Assembly: GCA_902470915.1 (NCBI GenBank)
Contig: CABRIB010000110.1
Coordinates: forward strand, 1 to 5,405
Reading direction: 5' to 3'
From: an uncultured Collinsella sp.
Lineage (GTDB): Bacteria; Actinomycetota; Coriobacteriia; Coriobacteriales; Coriobacteriaceae
Length of the DNA: 5,405 nucleotides
Part shown: positions 1 through 5,364 of the stretch, piece after piece
How the letters are laid out: every line of letters begins with the position of its first letter
How positions within the stretch are numbered: the stretch's first letter is position 1
Notes under the pieces: generated by a model
What the model was told of the DNA's origin: nothing
Databases searched by the model: none
What the model saw: the letters and a program-made list of their open reading frames with translations, nothing else
Made by a program: the position numbers and the translations under genes

Positions 1-43
1 TGAAAGGCAGATTGCCGCTCTGGCGGGTTTGCAGCGTCGAGCC

Positions 44-71
44 GTTACGCGGTTTGGTAAAACCGCGTAAC
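44..71. repeat. Perfect 12-bp inverted repeat (hairpin)
   Basis: GTTACGCGGTTT (44-55) and its exact complement AAACCGCGTAAC (60-71) flank a 4-nt loop GGTA. There is no T-run on either side, so it is not a classical intrinsic terminator. It lies 15 bases upstream of the -35 box of the MarR-ABC operon. It could end or protect the 3' end of a transcript coming from outside the window, or be a protein-binding palindrome. Part of its right side (GTTTGGTA, 52-59) recurs as a direct repeat at 77-84. Confidence 0.6.
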
Positions 72-86
72 CACTAGTTTGGTACC

Positions 87-115
87 TTGACATTTATTTA
101 CCATGCTCCTAGATT
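87..115 (+). promoter_or_regulatory. Sigma-70-type promoter of the MarR-ABC exporter operon
   Basis: The -35 hexamer TTGACA (87-92) matches consensus perfectly. A 17-bp spacer follows, then a -10 hexamer TAGATT (110-115, 4 of 6 matches). Transcription would start near 121-123, giving a leader of roughly 50 nt before the ATG at 171. The spacer is AT-rich compared with the coding DNA. No other convincing promoter is seen before the three genes, so they are probably one transcript. Confidence 0.8.
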
Positions 116-149
116 AGTTAGGCACAAAACAATTCCACTACCTAACTAA
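108..149. promoter_or_regulatory. Candidate MarR operator: 9-bp inverted repeat around the start site
   Basis: TTAGTTAGG (114-122) and its perfect complement CCTAACTAA (141-149) are separated by 18 bases. The left arm overlaps the end of the -10 box and the predicted start site, and the right arm ends just before the Shine-Dalgarno sequence. The left arm also sits inside a shorter pseudo-palindrome, CCTA-7 nt-TAGG (108-122). If transcription starts near 122, most of the left arm is not in the RNA, so a DNA operator is more likely than an RNA hairpin. Binding of the adjacent MarR-family protein here is inferred; it would block RNA polymerase and give autorepression. Confidence 0.65.
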
Positions 150-150
150 A

Positions 151-158
151 GAAAGGAG
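151..158 (+). promoter_or_regulatory. Ribosome binding site of the MarR gene
   Basis: GAAAGGAG is a strong match to the anti-Shine-Dalgarno complement. It ends 12 nt before the ATG at 171, slightly longer than the usual spacing. No closer in-frame start exists, so this ATG is kept. Confidence 0.65.
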
Positions 159-170
159 CGAAGCTTAGAT

Positions 171-674
171 ATGTGTGTTGAACCACTCGTCCTTCCACAT
201 GAGCCCGGCGGTGACCCTTCGCAACCGGTAGACATACCCGAAGCGGTCAGCGCCGAAGACAAACTCGCCAAGCGCATCCTGAGCGGCCTGGGCTTTTGCG
301 GCCATTACATGCATTTTCACGGCGGGGGCATATCTGGCAAGGCGCCCATCGTCTGCCTACTCGCCAAGCAGCCGACCGGTGAGCTATCCCAGCAGGAACT
401 CGGCATGCACTTCGACCTCAAGCCGGGGTCCCTTTCCGAGATTCTGTCCAAACTCGAAATGGGCGGTCTTATCGAGCGCAACCGCAATCCCAAAGACCGC
501 CGGCAGCTTACCATACGCCTAACCGAAGCGGGATGGGAAAAGGCCCGCGTTGAGCAGGCCGCCCGCATTCGCTTTAGAGAGCAGGCCTTTAGCGCCCTCA
601 CCCACGACGAGCGCGAGCAGCTCGCCGAGATGCTCGAGAAAATCCGTGTAACCTGGGAGGAACTGGATGATTAA
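171..674 (+). CDS. MarR-family winged-helix transcriptional regulator
   Basis: This 167-residue protein has the normal MarR length. Residues about 57-120 form the winged helix-turn-helix: helices around LSQQELGMHFDLKPGSLSEI (72-91), a recognition helix around 84-98, and a wing carrying NPKDRRQ (106-112), the D-R-R signature of the family. Residues 123-167 are charged and helical, as expected for the C-terminal dimerisation helices. MarR proteins bind DNA as dimers and are released by small toxic or phenolic ligands or by oxidation. As first gene of the operon, it probably represses itself and the two exporter genes through the inverted repeat at 114-149; this is inferred. Oddities are a Pro/Glu-rich N-terminal extension (1-28) and a Cys/His/Gly-rich stretch (43-53, C43, H45, H48, H50) before the winged helix, which could take part in ligand, metal or redox sensing. 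Its stop overlaps the next start by 8 nt. Confidence 0.9.
   Translation: MCVEPLVLPHEPGGDPSQPVDIPEAVSAEDKLAKRILSGLGFCGHYMHFHGGGISGKAPIVCLLAKQPTGELSQQELGMHFDLKPGSLSEILSKLEMGGLIERNRNPKDRRQLTIRLTEAGWEKARVEQAARIRFREQAFSALTHDEREQLAEMLEKIRVTWEELDD
655..660 (+). promoter_or_regulatory. Ribosome binding site of the first ABC gene, inside the MarR gene
   Basis: GGGAGG ends 6 nt before the ATG at 667 and lies within the last codons of the MarR gene. It supports the 667 start and reinitiation or translational coupling. Confidence 0.7.
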
Positions 675-2481
675 AACCCTCATGGGCAGCATCCGCGACT
701 ATATGAAAGTCACCGTTGCCACGCCGTTGCTCGTGCTTGGCGAGGTGCTCTGCGAGATGCTGATTCCATTTATCACCGCCAACCTGATCGACGCCATCAA
801 AGACGGCGCCACCGTAGCCGAGATGCTTCCCACCGCAGGCCTTTTGGTGCTCATCGCGCTGACATCCCTTGCTTTTGGCGCCGCGGCCGGCGTCACCTGC
901 AGCCATGCGAGCTGCGGGTTCGCCAAGAACCTGCGTCACGACCTGTTCTACAAGATCCAGACGTTCAGCTTTGCCAACATCGATGAGTTCTCGAGCTCCT
1001 CGCTCGTCACGCGCCTGACTACCGATATCAACAACGTGCAGCAGGCCTTTATGATGATCATCCGTATCGCCGTGCGCGCGCCGCTGGTCTTGATCTTCGC
1101 CTTTACCATGGCATTTATCATGGGCGGCAGCGTCGCCATGGTCTACCTGGTCATCATTCCGCTGCTGGGCTTTGGACTGTTCTTTATCATCTTTAAGGTA
1201 CGCCCCATCTTCTCGCGCGTGTTCCACAAGTACGACGCCCTTAACGAGTCCGTCGAGGAAAACGTCACCGGCATGCGCGTGGTTAAGAGCTACGTGCGCG
1301 AAGACTTTGAGAAAGAGAAGTTCGCGACCGCCGCACGCGACGTCCAGATGGACTTCACCCGCGCCGAGAAGCTGCTCGCCTTTAACAACCCCATGATGAA
1401 CATCTGCGTCAACGGCGCATTTGTCGTCATCATCTACCTGGGCTCCAAGCTCATCATCACAAGCCAGGGCACGCTGTTCGACGTGGGCCAGCTCTCCTCG
1501 ATCTTTACCTATGGCTTTCAGATCCTTATGAGCCTGATGCAGCTGTCGATGATCTTTGTCATGGTGACCATGGCCGACGAATCGGCACACCGCATTACCG
1601 AGGTGCTTGCCGCCGAGCCCACGATTGCTGATCCCGCCGAGCCCGTGCTCGAGGTTGCCGACGGCTCCATCGACTTTGACCACGTGAGCTTTAAGTATTC
1701 CGCGCATGCGAAACGCCAGGCGCTCGACGACATCGACCTGCACATTACGAGCGGCGAGACCATCGGCATCATCGGCGGCACCGGCTCGGCCAAGTCCACG
1801 CTCGTAAACCTCATTGCCCGCCTGTATGACGCCACCGAAGGCACCGTGCGCGTGGGCGGCATGGACGTGCGCGACTACGACTTGGACGCTCTGCGCCACC
1901 AGGTCGCCATGGTGCTGCAGAAAAACGTGCTGTTTAGCGGCACCATCGCCGAGAACCTGCGTTGGGGCGACCCGAATGCCACCGACGAAGAGGTTCACGA
2001 GGCCGCGCACCTGGCCTGCGCCGACGAGTTTGTCGACGGCTTCCCCAAGGGCTATGACACCTGGATCGAACAGGGCGGCTCCAATGTTTCCGGCGGTCAG
2101 AAGCAGCGCCTGTGCATTGCGCGTGCCCTGCTGCGTCGCCCCAAGATCTTGATCCTGGACGACTCCACCAGCGCCGTCGACACCAAGACCGACGCCAAGA
2201 TCCGCGCAGGGCTGGCAAGCTATCTGCCCAACACGACCAAGCTCATCATCGCTCAGCGCATCAGCTCTGTGCAGGACGCAGACCGCATCATCGTCATGGA
2301 GGGCGGCCGTATCGCGCAGATCGGCAACCATGACGAGCTGCTCAAGACAAGCGAGATCTACCGCGAGACCTTCACCTCGCAAAACAAGATGTCTGCCGAG
2401 GGCGAAGGGGCCGGCGAGGCCGACGCCGAGGCATCCGCAACGCAAGCTCAGACCCAGGAAGGAGGCGAGGCACATGAGTAA
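667..2481 (+). CDS. ABC exporter half-transporter, subunit with degenerate ATPase site
   Basis: This 604-residue protein has the usual half-exporter layout: a six-helix membrane domain (about 15-305) and a nucleotide-binding domain (about 333-570). Hydrophobic stretches fall near 16-38, 56-76, 134-156, 157-178, 248-264 and 280-302. The NBD shows a P-loop GGTGSAKST (370-378), Q-loop Gln418, an intact signature VSGGQ (474-478), Walker B ILILDD (494-499), D-loop SAVD (502-505) and a switch region IIAQR (527-531). The catalytic Glu after Walker B is Asp499 and the switch His is Gln530, so its own ATP site should hydrolyse poorly. This is the TM287/BmrC/LmrC-like pattern of heterodimeric exporters. 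The P-loop also has Ala in place of the last Gly. It should pair with the next gene's product in the cytoplasmic membrane to export drugs, lipids or peptides; the substrate cannot be read from sequence. The C-terminal tail (572-604) is Glu/Ala/Gly-rich and probably disordered. Both ends overlap neighbours by 8 nt. Confidence 0.95.
   Translation: MIKTLMGSIRDYMKVTVATPLLVLGEVLCEMLIPFITANLIDAIKDGATVAEMLPTAGLLVLIALTSLAFGAAAGVTCSHASCGFAKNLRHDLFYKIQTFSFANIDEFSSSSLVTRLTTDINNVQQAFMMIIRIAVRAPLVLIFAFTMAFIMGGSVAMVYLVIIPLLGFGLFFIIFKVRPIFSRVFHKYDALNESVEENVTGMRVVKSYVREDFEKEKFATAARDVQMDFTRAEKLLAFNNPMMNICVNGAFVVIIYLGSKLIITSQGTLFDVGQLSSIFTYGFQILMSLMQLSMIFVMVTMADESAHRITEVLAAEPTIADPAEPVLEVADGSIDFDHVSFKYSAHAKRQALDDIDLHITSGETIGIIGGTGSAKSTLVNLIARLYDATEGTVRVGGMDVRDYDLDALRHQVAMVLQKNVLFSGTIAENLRWGDPNATDEEVHEAAHLACADEFVDGFPKGYDTWIEQGGSNVSGGQKQRLCIARALLRRPKILILDDSTSAVDTKTDAKIRAGLASYLPNTTKLIIAQRISSVQDADRIIVMEGGRIAQIGNHDELLKTSEIYRETFTSQNKMSAEGEGAGEADAEASATQAQTQEGGEAHE
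2456..2465 (+). promoter_or_regulatory. Ribosome binding site that fixes the start of the second ABC gene
   Basis: AGGAAGGAGG contains a near-perfect Shine-Dalgarno core and ends 8 nt before the ATG at 2474. The reading frame is open further upstream to about 2330, but that stretch lies inside the preceding gene and encodes an Arg/Pro/Ser-rich sequence unlike any ABC exporter. The start at 2474 is therefore chosen. Confidence 0.8.
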
Positions 2482-4393
2482 GGCAACGACCGCCGAGCGC
2501 GCGCTCAACCGCAAGGGCGGCACCATGTCGCGCCTCATCAAGACGCTCTTTGGCTTCTACCCCGTGCTTTTGCCCCTCGTCGTCGTCGGCGTGGTGCTCT
2601 GCGCCATCATCAACTCCATCGGCGCGACCTTCCTTCAGAGCGCCCTGCAGATTATTAGCGAATCGTGGCAGTCGGGCGATTGGGAAGCCGCACAGCCCAA
2701 GATCACACAGCTCGTGACCACCCTTGCCAGCATCTACGGCGTCGGCATCCTGTCCTCATTGTTCTGGAACCGCGCCATGGCCATCGTCACGCAGGGCTCG
2801 CTCGAGAAGCTGCGCGAGAAGATGTTCAACCGCATGCAGGACCTGCCGATTCGCTACTTCGACACGCACCAGCGCGGCGACATCATGAGCCACTACACCA
2901 ACGACATCGACACGCTGCGCCAGATGATCAGCCAGTCGCTGCCCAACCTGCTCATGACGACCATCGTCATCGTCACGGTGTTCTTTATCATGCTGTACTA
3001 CAGCGTTTGGATGTGCCTGGTCATTGTGGCAGGCGTCGCCTTTATGACCTTTATGACCAAGCTGCTCGGCTCCAACTCCGCGCGTTTCTTTATTGCGCAG
3101 CAGACCGAGCTCGGCGTTGTCGAGGGCCATATCGAGGAAGTCATGAACGGCCAGAAGGTCGTCAAGGCATTCTGCCACGAGTCTGCCGCCGAGGCCGATT
3201 TTGACGAGCGCAACGATAAGCTCTTCGAGGTCTCGCAGAAGGCCAACATGTACGCCAACATCCTCATGCCTATCCTTATGAACCTGGGCAACCTGCTCTA
3301 CGTGCTGGTCGCACTGGCAGGCGGCATTTTCCTGGCGCTGGGCGTGCCCAACCTGAGCATCTCGGGCATGACGCTGTCCATCGCCGTCGTGGTGCCGTTC
3401 CTCAACATGACCAAGCAGTTCTGCGGACAGATCGGTCAGATCTCGCAGCAGATCAACGCCGTGGTCATGGGCCTCGCCGGCGCCGACCGTATCTTTGAAC
3501 TCATCGACGAGGAGCCCGAGGCAGACGAAGGCTATGTGACGCTCGTCAACGCGCAGGTGAACCCCGAGACTTGGGAGTTCGAGGAGGCCGACCACCACAC
3601 CGGCATGTGGGCATGGAAACATCCGCACCGCGCAACCGGCGAGATCGAGTACGTGCCGCTGCGCGGCGACTTGGTTATGGACAACGTGGACTTTGGCTAC
3701 ACGCCCGACCACGAGGTGCTGCACGGCGTGTCCGTGTTTGCCAAGCCGGGCCAGAAGGTCGCGTTTGTCGGCGCCACCGGTGCCGGCAAGACGACTATCA
3801 CCAACCTCATCAACCGTTTCTATGACATTGCCGACGGCAAGATCCGCTACGACGGTATCAACGTCAATAAGATCCGCAAGGCCGATCTGCGCCGCTCGCT
3901 GGGCGTCGTGCTGCAGGACGTGAACCTGTTCACCGGCACCGTGATGGATAACATCCGCTACGGCAACCTGGACGCTTCCGACGAGGAGTGCATCGCGGCG
4001 GCCAAGCTCGCGGGCGCCGACGACTTTATCACCCGCCTGCCCGACGGCTACGACACCATGCTCACCGGCAACGGCGCGCAGCTGTCGCAGGGCCAGCGCC
4101 AGCTGATTTCGATCGCACGCGCTGCTGTCGCCGATCCGCCGGCAATGATTCTGGACGAGGCCACGAGCTCCATCGACACCCGCACCGAGGCCATCGTGCA
4201 GGCCGGCATGGACAAGCTCATGGAAGGCCGCACGACGTTTGTCATCGCGCACCGCCTGTCCACCGTGCGCAACTCCGACGCAATCATCTGTCTGGACCAC
4301 GGCCGCATCATCGAACGCGGCAACCACGACGAGCTGATTGCCAAGCGCGGGTATTACTACCAGCTGTACACGGGTGCGTTTGAGCTCGAGTAG
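2474..4393 (+). CDS. ABC exporter half-transporter, catalytically competent partner
   Basis: This 639-residue protein has a six-helix membrane domain (about 28-345) and a C-terminal NBD (about 398-635). Hydrophobic segments fall near 29-50, 84-102, 157-177, 178-196, 262-290 and 297-313. NBD motifs are P-loop GATGAGKTT (433-441), Q-loop Gln481, signature LSQGQ (537-541), Walker B AMILDE (557-562) with catalytic Glu562, D-loop SSID (565-568) and switch His593. The catalytic Glu and His are intact but the signature has Gln instead of the first Gly. This is the complement of the upstream subunit: the weak site would use that subunit's Walker motifs with this LSQGQ, and the active site these Walker motifs with its VSGGQ. 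A stretch of about 45 residues (349-396, Trp- and His-containing) is inserted between the two domains. Met18 is an alternative start, but the ribosome site favours 2474. The gene overlaps the upstream stop by 8 nt and is the last gene of the operon. The substrate is unknown. Confidence 0.95.
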   Translation: MSKATTAERALNRKGGTMSRLIKTLFGFYPVLLPLVVVGVVLCAIINSIGATFLQSALQIISESWQSGDWEAAQPKITQLVTTLASIYGVGILSSLFWNRAMAIVTQGSLEKLREKMFNRMQDLPIRYFDTHQRGDIMSHYTNDIDTLRQMISQSLPNLLMTTIVIVTVFFIMLYYSVWMCLVIVAGVAFMTFMTKLLGSNSARFFIAQQTELGVVEGHIEEVMNGQKVVKAFCHESAAEADFDERNDKLFEVSQKANMYANILMPILMNLGNLLYVLVALAGGIFLALGVPNLSISGMTLSIAVVVPFLNMTKQFCGQIGQISQQINAVVMGLAGADRIFELIDEEPEADEGYVTLVNAQVNPETWEFEEADHHTGMWAWKHPHRATGEIEYVPLRGDLVMDNVDFGYTPDHEVLHGVSVFAKPGQKVAFVGATGAGKTTITNLINRFYDIADGKIRYDGINVNKIRKADLRRSLGVVLQDVNLFTGTVMDNIRYGNLDASDEECIAAAKLAGADDFITRLPDGYDTMLTGNGAQLSQGQRQLISIARAAVADPPAMILDEATSSIDTRTEAIVQAGMDKLMEGRTTFVIAHRLSTVRNSDAIICLDHGRIIERGNHDELIAKRGYYYQLYTGAFELE

Positions 4394-4407
4394 GACCGGT
4401 TACTGAC

Positions 4408-4515
4408 GGAGGGTGCCCCGAGGGTGGCGGGGCAATTCCTCCGTGCTCAAACATTCTCGCTGCGCTGCGAAACTGCGCGCGGAGGAAATGCCCCGCCGCC
4501 CCCGGGGCACCCTCC
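4408..4515. repeat. Long imperfect inverted repeat, 39 positions per arm
   Basis: The arms 4408-4446 and 4477-4515 pair over 39 positions with only two mismatches (4421:4502 and 4435:4488) and, in RNA, two G-U pairs (4425:4498 and 4444:4479). The 30-nt loop (4447-4476) contains a small secondary TCGC/GCGA stem. The outer ends are GGAGGGTGCCCC and GGGGCACCCTCC. It begins 15 nt after the exporter stop codon and precedes the true terminator. There is no T-run and no evident target-site duplication. It would fold into a very stable 3'-UTR structure. It may stabilise the operon mRNA, pause transcription, or be a copy of a dispersed palindromic repeat. Confidence 0.85.
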
Positions 4516-4558
4516 TGCGCACAATCAGCCCGTCACTTAGAGCGGAATAAAAGATTGT

Positions 4559-4591
4559 GAGCCCCTGGCCGATTGGCCAGGGGCTCGTTTT
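4559..4591 (+). terminator. Rho-independent terminator of the MarR-ABC operon
   Basis: GAGCCCCTGGCC (4559-4570) and GGCCAGGGGCTC (4575-4586) form a perfect 12-bp GC-rich stem with loop GATT, followed by GTTTTGTGT. It should stop exporter transcription before the toxin-antitoxin promoter. The opposite strand lacks an immediate T-run, so it is mainly a + strand terminator. Confidence 0.9.
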
Positions 4592-4608
4592 GTGTGGGGG
4601 TATTTTGG

Positions 4609-4641
4609 CTGGCAGGTGCTGTATATTATTCGTATAATTTA
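4609..4641 (+). promoter_or_regulatory. Promoter and possible autoregulatory operator of the toxin-antitoxin pair
   Basis: A perfect -10 box TATAAT lies at 4633-4638. CTGGCA (4609-4614, 4 of 6 matches to TTGACA) is the best -35 candidate, with an 18-bp spacer. The -10 sits in a near-palindrome: ATTAT (4625-4629) and ATAAT (4634-4638) around TCGT, extending to 4622-4641 with one mismatch. Phd/YefM antitoxins, alone or with toxin, usually repress their own promoter by binding such palindromes; binding here is inferred. Transcription would start near 4645, leaving a leader of about 30 nt. Confidence 0.65.
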
Positions 4642-4662
4642 TCGTAAGTTCCCGTACATCGA

Positions 4663-4668
4663 TTGGAG
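4663..4668 (+). promoter_or_regulatory. Ribosome binding site that fixes the antitoxin start
   Basis: TTGGAG includes the GGAG core and ends 6 nt before the ATG at 4675. An in-frame TTG at 4663 lies within this ribosome site and would add four residues, so the ATG is preferred. Confidence 0.6.
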
Positions 4669-4674
4669 CCTTAC

Positions 4675-4938
4675 ATGCCTGCCATTAAACCTGTTTCCGA
4701 TTTGCGCAATTACAACGAGGTGCTCTCCGATGTCCACGAGGGCTCCCCGGTGTTTCTGACCAAAAATGGGCACGGTTGCTACGCTGTGCTCGACATGAAA
4801 GATTACGACCGGTTTTGCGCCATCAGCACGCTGATGTCGGAGCTTGAGCGCGGGCGCAGCTCGGGTGATGAGAGCGGATGGGTCTCGTCGGACAACGTCG
4901 CCGAGCACTTCCGCCGCAAGGCCGCAAGCCATGCATAG
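4675..4938 (+). CDS. Type II antitoxin, Phd/YefM family
   Basis: This 87-residue acidic protein has the usual length of the family. The N-terminal half (about 3-45) carries the Phd/YefM pattern: a short strand leading into SDLRNYNEVL (8-17), a helix, then PVFLTKNGHGCYAVLDMKDY (25-44), where a Lys/Asn-Gly turn is followed by a hydrophobic strand and a D-x-x-x-Y ending. This region forms the dimer and DNA-binding fold. The tail (about 52-87) is charged and probably folds on binding the toxin. It should neutralise the overlapping downstream toxin in the cytoplasm and repress the promoter at 4609-4641; both roles are inferred from the family. The stop codon overlaps the toxin start by 8 nt, so antitoxin is made first and toxin translation probably depends on it. 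Confidence 0.88.
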   Translation: MPAIKPVSDLRNYNEVLSDVHEGSPVFLTKNGHGCYAVLDMKDYDRFCAISTLMSELERGRSSGDESGWVSSDNVAEHFRRKAASHA

Positions 4939-5245
4939 CTGCGCGGTCGTCTACTCTCCGCTGGCTCTGCAAGATCTCGACGACATCTGGGACTATATTG
5001 CCGTCGAAAAGGACAATCCCGCAGCAGCGGAGAGAATCGTAGAGGGCATCCTCGCTCGGATAGACCTGCTCTCCAGCTTCCCGGAGTCGGGCACGCCACT
5101 TTCATCGATCCATCCCCTACGCTCCGATTACCGGTTCGTGATCTGTGACAATTATCTCACGTTTTACCGCTATCACCAGAAGGTCTATATCGACCGCGTC
5201 CTCCACAGAAAGCGCGATTACCTGCAGATATTGCTTGCCAAATAA
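4931..5245 (+). CDS. Type II toxin, RelE/ParE superfamily (ParE-like)
   Basis: This 104-residue protein has the length and pattern of RelE/ParE toxins. An N-terminal strand (VVYSPLALQDL, 6-16) leads into two helices (13-25 and 30-47, with PAAAERIVEGI), then FPESGTPL (50-57), then a C-terminal sheet with YRFVICDNYLTFYRY (67-81) and IDRVLHRKRDY (87-97). The closing V-L-H-x-x-R-D pattern resembles ParE-type members, which poison DNA gyrase. RelE-type members cut mRNA on the ribosome, and sequence reading alone does not settle which applies. The start is ATG 4931: the frame is open further upstream inside the antitoxin gene, but that part reads as an Arg/Ser/Ala-rich shadow, while the family's conserved strand begins right after Met1. 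The ribosome site is weak (AAGG at 4918-4921), which fits translational coupling and keeps toxin below antitoxin. Confidence 0.88.
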   Translation: MHSCAVVYSPLALQDLDDIWDYIAVEKDNPAAAERIVEGILARIDLLSSFPESGTPLSSIHPLRSDYRFVICDNYLTFYRYHQKVYIDRVLHRKRDYLQILLAK

Positions 5246-5299
5246 AATGATAGCTAATTTGGGACGCTCTCTGAGTGTAGCCGTCAACAGTGGACGCAG

Positions 5300-5317
5300 C
5301 AAAGGAACGCCCCTTTG
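5300..5317. repeat. Short inverted repeat after the toxin gene
   Basis: CAAAGG (5300-5305) and CCTTTG (5312-5317) pair perfectly around a 6-nt loop. Just downstream lies an 11-base palindrome, CAAAGTCTTTG (5323-5333), that reuses the same CAAAG/CTTTG letters. No ORF is credible here. The repeats look like part of a structured non-coding stretch with the hairpin at 5342. Confidence 0.4.
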
Positions 5318-5341
5318 TCATGCAAAGTCTTTGGAAATCAG

Positions 5342-5364
5342 AACCACCCTTAAAAAGGGTGGTT
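5342..5364 (+). terminator. Perfect 10-bp hairpin, possible terminator of the toxin-antitoxin unit
   Basis: AACCACCCTT (5342-5351) and AAGGGTGGTT (5355-5364) pair perfectly around a 3-base AAA loop. The following bases, TGCTCTTA, are only weakly U-rich. It lies about 97 bases after the toxin stop and could terminate that transcript. A second mini-hairpin, GGGT-ATA-ACCC (5373-5383), and the GC palindrome GGGCCCCGGG (5386-5395) follow at once. That clustering would also suit the end of a mobile element or a structured RNA continuing past the window. Confidence 0.45.

Noticed and set aside
6..26. Small stems GGCA-GAT-TGCC and CCGC-TCTG-GCGG at the left edge
   Set aside because: Four-base stems are too short to call a terminator or structured RNA, and no stretch of T follows.
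2330..2473. N-terminal extension of the second ABC protein by 48 residues
   Set aside because: The extension overlaps the first ABC gene, reads as an Arg/Pro/Ser-rich shadow, and has no family counterpart. A strong ribosome site precedes the ATG at 2474.
598..2541. A 647-codon open frame on the minus strand
   Set aside because: It lies opposite the MarR end and the whole first ABC gene. Its translation is a His/Asp/Val/Ala/Gly-rich mirror typical of antisense frames in GC-rich genes, with no recognisable domain.
2756..4327. A 523-codon open frame on the minus strand
   Set aside because: It is antisense to the second ABC gene with the same His/Val/Asp-rich composition. Long antisense frames are expected from this codon bias.
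4408..4515. MITE with target-site duplication
   Set aside because: The flanking bases do not form a direct repeat and there is no internal transposase remnant. The hairpin is therefore reported as a repeat only, with mobility left open.
4844..4930. Longer toxin start 29 codons upstream
   Set aside because: The added residues lie inside the antitoxin gene in another frame and are Arg/Ser/Ala-rich. The RelE/ParE fold begins immediately after the ATG at 4931.
4803..5105. A 100-codon minus-strand frame across the antitoxin/toxin junction
   Set aside because: It is Arg/Ser/Leu/Pro-rich with no family resemblance and lies opposite two well-supported genes.
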